NCBI GenBank assembly: GCA_023399375.1
Contig: JAEWPX010000053.1
Coordinates: forward strand, 1-8,619
DNA from: Pseudomonadota bacterium
GTDB lineage: Bacteria > Desulfobacterota > Desulfovibrionia > Desulfovibrionales > Desulfovibrionaceae
Reading direction: 5' to 3'
DNA length: 8,619 nucleotides
Positions 6,819 through 8,619 of the stretch are shown here, piece after piece. The stretch's first letter is position 1. Each line of letters starts with the position of its first letter. A model generated the notes under the pieces. It was not told the origin of the DNA. It ran no database searches and saw nothing but the letters and a program-made list of their open reading frames with translations. A program made the position numbers and the translations under genes.

Positions 6819-7571
6819 TTAATGCGCCCCGCTCTTGGAGCCCTGGAAGATGCGGCTGACGACGAGGCCGCCGAGGATCGCGATGATCGAGGCCAGGATG
6901 CCGTAGAGCGTGCCGTGGTCGAAGGCCATGTCCGCCAGGAACGCGGGCGCGCCGACAAAGGACGCGGCGACGGCGGTCTGGCCCCGGGCGACGATCGCGC
7001 CGTCCTTGATGGCCAGGGCTTCGACGCTGTAGCTGCCCGGGGAAAGGCGCGAGGGCACGTGGAGTACGGCGGAAAAGGGCGTCAGCCCGTCGGCTTCCGG
7101 GGCGAGCGTCACTTGGCCGGCGCCATCGCGGTAGAGCTTCTCCGCCTGCTGGTACTTGAGGAATTCCGCCACGAGCGCGGCCTTGTCCGGATCGGACGTC
7201 TCGGCCTTGATGCGCTCGGCCAAGCCGGGCACGCCGTACTTGGCCGCCGTTTCCGGCGCGACGCCTTCGGAGGCGGCTTCCAGGAAGACCTTGGGCGCGT
7301 CGGAGAAGGCCACCTTTTCGCGGTTCATCCAGAGAATGCCGAAGACCTTGGCCTTTTCCTTCATGTGGAAGGTCGTGGGCTCGCCGGCCAGGCGCACGAC
7401 GACCTGGCTGCCGGCCGGGATCTTGCCCGCCACGGTCAGGTCCATGCCGTTGTAGAGGGAATTGATGGCGATGGCCTGGGGCGTGGCCGCAAGGGGCGGC
7501 AGGGTTTCGGCCGCGCCGCACGGCGCGGCGGCGAGCAGCAGGCCGAGGGCGCAAAGGAGCAGGCGGCGCAT
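6819..7571 (-). CDS. TIGR02186/PF09608-type exported protein with C-terminal membrane anchor
   Basis: A 250-aa protein with an N-terminal signal peptide (MRR, then a Leu/Ala-rich core to about residue 17, likely signal peptidase I site near GAA at 19-21). C18 does not sit in a convincing lipobox because the preceding residues are A-A-P. The mature part begins with a beta-rich segment (about 33-65, including INSLYNGMDLTVAG) and has a helical middle (about 115-147). A second beta-rich stretch follows (about 150-205), and one transmembrane helix at about 219-238 is followed by a short basic cytoplasmic tail. The bulk is thus predicted to be periplasmic. The architecture and neighbourhood fit the TIGR02186 'Alph_Pro_TM' family, which has no assigned biochemical role and commonly sits beside TauE/SafE permeases; a partner or sensor role for the permease is inference. 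The ATG shares a base with the TauE stop and has GGAGG six bases upstream. The family name is from memory of the pattern, not a search. Confidence 0.8.
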   Translation of the reverse strand: MRRLLLCALGLLLAAAPCGAAETLPPLAATPQAIAINSLYNGMDLTVAGKIPAGSQVVVRLAGEPTTFHMKEKAKVFGILWMNREKVAFSDAPKVFLEAASEGVAPETAAKYGVPGLAERIKAETSDPDKAALVAEFLKYQQAEKLYRDGAGQVTLAPEADGLTPFSAVLHVPSRLSPGSYSVEALAIKDGAIVARGQTAVAASFVGAPAFLADMAFDHGTLYGILASIIAILGGLVVSRIFQGSKSGAH

Positions 7572-8509
7572 TAGTGACCTCCGATGGCGGCCAGGAGCAC
7601 GTCGGGCCGGGCCAGCAGTTCGTAGAGCATTTTGAACATGACGACGAGCACGATGCCGGACAGGTAGATCTTGAGCTGGTCGCCCTGGAGCCGGCGGCCG
7701 ATGCGCGCGCCGAACTGCGCGCCGATGGCCGAGCCGAGAAGCAAGAGCAGGGCGAGCACGAAGTCCACGGTGTGGTTTTGCGCAGCCTGCATGATGGTGA
7801 CGTTGATGCAGGTGAAAAGCACCTGGAAAAGGCTCGTGCCGACCACGACGTGCATGGGCATGCGCAGCATGTAGACCATGACCGGGACCATGATGAAGCC
7901 GCCGCCCACGCCCATGATGGCCGAGAGCACGCCGACGACGCCGCCGAAGAAAAGCGGCGTCAGGGCCGACTGGCGGATGCCCGAGCGCGGGAAGTCCATC
8001 TGCCAGGGCAGGGCGGCCATGAACCGGGCGTAGGCCGAGGGGCCGGCCGGCGCGGCCTTGGCCGGGGATTTGCCCTTGGCCTTGCGCATGGAGCCGAGGG
8101 ATTCGAAGAACATGTAAAAGCCCACGCCGCCGAGCATGAGCACGTAGGTGATGGCGATGCAGAAGTCGGCGTCGCCCATGGCGCGCAGGATTTTGATGAG
8201 CTGGACGCCGAGGGTGCCGCCGATGACGCCGCCGATGAGCAGCAGGATGCCCATCTTGATGTCCACGTTGCCCAGGCGCAGGTGGATCAGCGTGCCCGAG
8301 GTCGATGCGCCGACGATCTGGTTGGAGTCGGACGCCGCGGCGACCGTGGCCGGGATGCCCATCATCATGAGCAGCGGCGTCATCAGGAAGCCGCCGCCGA
8401 CGCCGAAAATGCCGGAAAGAAGGCCCACGCCGCCACCGAGGCCGAGAACGGCCAGGATGTTCACCGAATTGCCGGCGATGGGCAGATACAGGGTCATGGG
8501 AATGCTCAT
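7571..8509 (-). CDS. TauE/SafE family (DUF81) membrane permease, probable sulfite/organosulfonate or other anion exporter
   Basis: A 312-aa inner-membrane protein with roughly eight hydrophobic segments and the family's two-fold internal repeat. GVGGGF at residues 36-41 is followed by a proline (P45) and a small-residue-rich segment. The second half repeats this as GVGGGF at 200-205 with P209. The two halves are joined by a basic, Ala/Pro-rich cytoplasmic loop at about 140-180. TauE/SafE proteins are predicted permeases for sulfite, sulfoacetate, taurine-related or other small anions, and substrate cannot be read from sequence. The ATG at 8509 is preceded by GGTGAGG at short spacing and overlaps the upstream stop (ATGA). 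Its own stop TAA shares one base with the next start (TAATG). Length and architecture are normal for the family. The pairing with a TIGR02186 protein is a known arrangement for TauE-type permeases. Confidence 0.93.
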   Translation of the reverse strand: MSIPMTLYLPIAGNSVNILAVLGLGGGVGLLSGIFGVGGGFLMTPLLMMMGIPATVAAASDSNQIVGASTSGTLIHLRLGNVDIKMGILLLIGGVIGGTLGVQLIKILRAMGDADFCIAITYVLMLGGVGFYMFFESLGSMRKAKGKSPAKAAPAGPSAYARFMAALPWQMDFPRSGIRQSALTPLFFGGVVGVLSAIMGVGGGFIMVPVMVYMLRMPMHVVVGTSLFQVLFTCINVTIMQAAQNHTVDFVLALLLLLGSAIGAQFGARIGRRLQGDQLKIYLSGIVLVVMFKMLYELLARPDVLLAAIGGH

Positions 8510-8619
8510 GTCGCCTCACCGTTTCCTAGGGTTGCCGTTTCGTCCCTGCGCGGGGAGACCAGTTCCACCCGGCAGGAAATCCCGTGCAGGATCTGTTTGA
8601 GGGACTGGTCGTCCCGCTG
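8506..8619 (-). CDS. C-terminal end of an unidentified protein (5' part outside the window)
   Basis: The last 37 codons of a gene entering from the right edge, ending in TGA. The reading frame is supported by strong G/C preference at third codon positions over most of its length and by its stop forming an ATGA overlap with the start of the TauE/SafE gene, which is typical of translationally coupled operon genes. The other two minus-strand frames end in stops at about the same place without such a junction. The visible tail contains SLKQILHGISCRVELV followed by a charged, probably disordered end. The 'ILHGISCRVELV' stretch faintly recalls the last strand of UspA-type universal stress proteins (pattern VLxxxxCPVLLV), but this is too short to call and the family is left open. 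It is probably the preceding member of the same operon. Confidence 0.72.
   Translation of the reverse strand, partial: QRDDQSLKQILHGISCRVELVSPRRDETATLGNGEAT

Noticed and set aside
5113..6822. A 569-codon open frame on the plus strand
   Set aside because: It is exactly antisense to the well-supported 861-aa dikinase gene. Its composition (Gly/Arg/His/Ala-rich, no recognisable motif) is what high third-position GC produces in a complementary frame.
4214..6958. A 914-codon minus-strand frame overlapping the first dikinase
   Set aside because: It is the same strand in a shifted frame. The translation is an Arg/Pro/Gly-rich string without motifs, while the other frame reads through every dikinase signature.
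6790..7554. Upstream extension of the 861-aa dikinase into the previous gene's region
   Set aside because: The frame is open but the translation there is low-complexity Arg/Pro/Gly. It lies out of frame over the TIGR02186-type gene, and a good ribosome binding site precedes the ATG at 6789.

Overview
The window is a GC-rich stretch in which all supported genes lie on the minus strand. They run from the right edge to the left edge and are packed like one long operon. Extreme G/C preference at third codon positions creates many long antisense and shadow ORFs; none of these look real. The GC-rich, proteobacterial-looking genes suggest a high-GC deltaproteobacterium such as a member of the Desulfovibrionales. 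That is a recollection-based guess, not something the sequence proves.

Layout in transcription order (right to left): (1) the last 37 codons of an unidentified gene; (2) a TauE/SafE (DUF81) membrane permease of 312 aa; (3) a 250-aa TIGR02186/PF09608-type protein with a signal peptide, a periplasmic domain and a C-terminal membrane anchor; (4) an 861-aa PEP synthase-like dikinase with an intact ATP-grasp signature and phospho-histidine domain but no recognisable PEP-binding barrel; (5) a 139-aa single-domain response regulator; (6) a 763-aa paralogue of gene 4 whose ATP-grasp half has decayed but whose histidine domain and C-terminal domain are kept; (7) the first 508 codons of a third paralogue with an intact ATP-grasp signature, cut by the left edge just after its phospho-histidine. 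Every junction is an overlap of 1, 4, 14 or 17 nt except a 29-nt gap before gene 4. Translational coupling is therefore likely, and the promoter must lie beyond the right edge. There is no non-coding stretch above 30 nt and no RNA gene, mobile element, CRISPR array or terminator that I can see.

The notable content is the set of three dikinase-like proteins around a receiver-only response regulator. Two look able to bind ATP and autophosphorylate a histidine. The middle one looks unable to use ATP yet keeps the histidine. The two complete paralogues end in a shared domain of about 300 residues instead of the PEP/pyruvate barrel. This could be a phosphotransfer or signalling module built from dikinase parts, co-expressed with a TauE-type anion exporter and its membrane-anchored partner. 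The layout is seen directly; the phosphorelay idea is inference.
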